Source of the DNA: Clostridia bacterium
Lineage (GTDB): Bacteria; Bacillota_A; Clostridia; Oscillospirales; Acutalibacteraceae
Assembly: GCA_017435305.1 (NCBI GenBank)
Contig: JAFSFH010000001.1
Span: 1-50,977 of the forward strand
Reading direction: 5' to 3'
Length of the DNA stretch: 50,977 nt
Shown here: positions 50,089 to 50,977 of the stretch, one piece after another
Position numbering within the stretch: position 1 is the first letter of the stretch
How the letters are laid out: the number at the start of each line of letters is the position of its first letter
Notes under the pieces: model-generated
The model's input: only the letters and a program-made list of their open reading frames with translations
Told to the model about the DNA's origin: nothing
Databases searched by the model: none
Position numbers and translations under genes: made by a program

Positions 50089-50977
50089 TCATCCCTGCCA
50101 TCCGCCACGGGGCAACCCGTAGCGACGCACCCGCGACGGCTGCCGTGGGGGTCGGGGCACGTCCTCCATGGCGTAGCGCAGGGCATCCATCAGGTGGTTA
50201 TCCCGATCGCAGGGGATATTGCGGTACACCCCTTCCCTGCCGTCTTCCTGCCATGTATAGGCGGCCAGCTCCGCCGCGGTGTGCACGCACCGCGGGTGCA
50301 CCAGTATGCGGTATTCCTGCAGGCGGACGATGCCGTTTAGCACCGAGTCCCGCCCCTTGGCTGCCGCCTGCAGCCGCGATATACCCAGGCGGCGCAGGTC
50401 GTCGTTGGACTTGGGCTCCGCCGCATCCGCCCGTATCCGTTCCTTTTGATAGCCTTTGTCCCGAATCATGGCGGCGATGGCCTCGTTGAGCATCCGCTTT
50501 TCGTAATGCTCGTCGTAGACGTACAGCCGCTTTTCCTGCTCGTCCACCGCCGCCGCAATAAAGGCGGTGGGGTCGTTGGTATAGCCGTAGTCCAGCCCGA
50601 AAACGTGCCGCACTCCCTCGCGGCGCAGATCACCTAGGGAAAAATCCTCCACCGACCAATTCTCAAACACCAGCCCCTGACTGTGCCCCCACTGACCCAG
50701 CCCCGCCACGGCGTATTGCCGCGGGTGCTGCTCTCGCATCCGCTCGTACACCGCGCGGTCGGTATCGTCCAGGAATTCGTTGCAGCGATAGTCGGTGGTG
50801 GCGGCGAACACCGTGGGGTCGGTGCGGTCAAAGAAGCGGCTTTTCAGCCAGTGGTTTTCGTTCCAGGGGTTAAAGGTCACGGTGGTCTGCTTAAACAGCG
50901 GCGGCGGCACCTCGCCGCGGGGCACCGACAGGTCCAGCTTATCAAAATCCCCCTCACGGGCGATCTCAAAGGCCTCC
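50089..50977 (-). CDS. Phage terminase large subunit, 5' end beyond window
   Basis: The last ATPase motif segment and the RNase H-like nuclease domain of a PBSX/XtmB-type terminase large subunit. The frame is open to the right edge (EAFEIAREGDFDKLDLSVPR). Segments include TVTFNPWNENHWLKSRFFD, then the nuclease motifs GLDYGYTNDPTAFIAAAV, RADAAEPKSNDDLRRLG and DNHLMDALRYAM with conserved Asp residues. The internal GTG at 50925 is not the true start. It packages DNA into capsids together with the portal downstream. Confidence 0.88.
   Translation of the reverse strand, partial: EAFEIAREGDFDKLDLSVPRGEVPPPLFKQTTVTFNPWNENHWLKSRFFDRTDPTVFAATTDYRCNEFLDDTDRAVYERMREQHPRQYAVAGLGQWGHSQGLVFENWSVEDFSLGDLRREGVRHVFGLDYGYTNDPTAFIAAAVDEQEKRLYVYDEHYEKRMLNEAIAAMIRDKGYQKERIRADAAEPKSNDDLRRLGISRLQAAAKGRDSVLNGIVRLQEYRILVHPRCVHTAAELAAYTWQEDGREGVYRNIPCDRDNHLMDALRYAMEDVPRPPRQPSRVRRYGLPRGGWQG

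Overview
The window reads as a stretch of chromosome from a GC-rich, spore-forming Clostridia bacterium, most likely of the Oscillospirales/Ruminococcaceae type. The grounds are a complete spoIIIAA-AH sporulation operon, the clostridial order asp23-nusB-xseA-xseB-ispA-dxs-tlyA-nadK-argR-recN, Firmicutes-type AGGAGG ribosome binding sites and sigma-A promoters, a two-gene SUF-like Fe-S system, and the dispersed GC-rich palindromic repeats common in gut Clostridia. This taxonomic call is inference; no rRNA gene is present.

Layout. 1-15966 is almost entirely minus strand and tightly packed: partial tyrS, recN, argR, nadK, tlyA, dxs, ispA, xseB, xseA, a Kae1/TsaD-like protein, nusB, asp23, then spoIIIAH back to spoIIIAA. 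Many of these genes overlap by 4 nt or are separated by a few bases. 15967-16483 is a non-coding repeat and terminator patch. 16484-18983 (minus) holds a solitary MazF-type toxin, a lipoprotein, an NAD(P)H-hydrate dehydratase and a small membrane protein. 18984-19975 holds an AT-rich, frameshifted remnant of a phage-type polyprotein followed by palindromic repeats. 19976-20986 is asparaginase. 21030-24673 carries a hairpin array and a translationally coupled pair, a GH78-like glycosidase and a RACo-like corrinoid-activation protein. 24718-25355 holds an AT-rich small membrane protein, a partial copy of a tRNA 3' end, and tRNA-Arg(ACG).

25532-26595 (plus) is a DUF421/DUF4363 pair. 26632-31710 (minus) holds a D-Ala-D-Ala carboxypeptidase, a 277-bp inverted-repeat element, and an HtrA protease with its two-component system. 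hemW and zapA/U32 peptidase are divergent. A lower-GC surface protein with four Ig-like (BIG2) repeats follows at 35625-37481; just after it lies a short recoded copy of the U32 protein's C-terminus. 37637-40005 is the SmsB/SmsC (SufB/SufC-like) operon with an unknown membrane protein. 40128-42773 has a small membrane peptide, trmL and a PadR-DUF1700-DUF4097 operon.

42889-46260 is the most interesting cassette: an HPr-kinase-like P-loop protein, a PqqD/RRE-like protein, an S24/S26-type peptidase and an ABC exporter, all from one strong promoter. This set resembles lasso-peptide/RiPP maturation clusters but has no cyclase and no visible precursor. 46377-50977 is a phage capsid and packaging module (terminase large subunit, portal, scaffold-like protein, major capsid protein, connector-like proteins) that stops at a terminator before any tail gene. 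Both window ends cut genes (tyrS at the left, terminase at the right).
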